From: Gemmatimonadales bacterium
Lineage (GTDB): Bacteria > Gemmatimonadota > Gemmatimonadetes > Gemmatimonadales > GWC2-71-9
Length of the DNA: 13,523 nt
Direction of reading: 5' to 3'
Assembly: GCA_013813145.1 (NCBI GenBank)
Contig: JACCSE010000400.1
Coordinates: 1-13,523, forward strand
Both the position numbers and the translations under genes were made by a program. Below are positions 13,491-13,523 of the stretch, piece after piece. Positions within the stretch are counted from its first letter, which is position 1. Every line of letters starts with the position of its first letter. The notes below the pieces were generated by a model that had not been told where the DNA came from, did no database searches, and saw only the letters and a program-made list of their open reading frames with translations.

Positions 13491-13523
13491 TGCCCCCCTG
13501 CCCCCCTGCCCCCCTGCCCCCCG
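13491..13523 (-). repeat. C/G-rich octamer tandem repeat at window edge
   Basis: Four exact copies of TGCCCCCC (13491-13522) on the plus strand are GGGGGGCA on the minus strand, the same unit as at 890-905. The array continues beyond the window. By analogy with the other copies, a minus-strand gene should end just past the right edge. Confidence 0.8.

Overview
The window is a GC-rich stretch of ordinary bacterial chromosome, roughly two-thirds G+C, with tightly packed genes, frequent GTG/TTG starts and many Sec or lipoprotein signal peptides. The gene set and the style of its intergenic repeats fit a Gemmatimonadota-like or related soil/environmental lineage. That assignment is inferred from general look, not from a marker gene. 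I see no phage, transposase, CRISPR array, rRNA or complete tRNA.

Layout. Positions 1-122 hold the end of an unseen plus-strand transcription unit and a strong intrinsic terminator. A CPBP-family membrane protease follows on the plus strand (123-875). It converges on a minus-strand pair: a helical lipoprotein of unknown function (2352-1588) followed by an exported DsbA-like thiol oxidoreductase (1570-944). Divergent from that pair is a plus-strand operon whose stop and start codons overlap: a TPM-domain membrane protein (2340-3176), a small nucleotidyltransferase-fold protein (3176-3898) and the lipoprotein LemA (3895-4461). The start codons of the divergent units overlap by 13 bp. After a large nested palindrome (4461-4654) the rest of the window is minus strand. 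In transcription order it carries hisE (13451-13179), dnaE (13082-9591), accA (9585-8623), a PSP1/RicT-like gene (8622-7582), metG (7288-5774) and a membrane-anchored M23 endopeptidase (5572-4652).

How the genes fit together. dnaE, accA and the PSP1 gene are packed with gaps of 5 and 0 bp and look like one core operon for replication, fatty-acid initiation and RNA-maturation or regulatory functions. metG may be a further member beyond a repeat-filled 293-bp spacer. The other half of the window is concerned with the envelope: membrane protease, disulfide oxidoreductase, lipoproteins, TPM/LemA and a peptidoglycan hydrolase.

The most interesting non-coding feature is a set of short tandem repeats that start at or within a few bases of stop codons. 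Octamers related to GGGGGGCA follow the CPBP, DsbA, LemA and M23 genes, and a heptamer GGCTATC follows hisE. In each case the G-rich strand is the coding strand of the gene just ended, and in both convergent gaps two tracts face each other as an inverted pair. On the protein side, DnaE keeps all nine PHP-domain metal ligands expected of an intrinsically proofreading polymerase. The nucleotidyltransferase-fold protein set between TPM and LemA is an unusual and possibly undescribed partner for that pair. I did not find a clear-cut new defence or mobile system.
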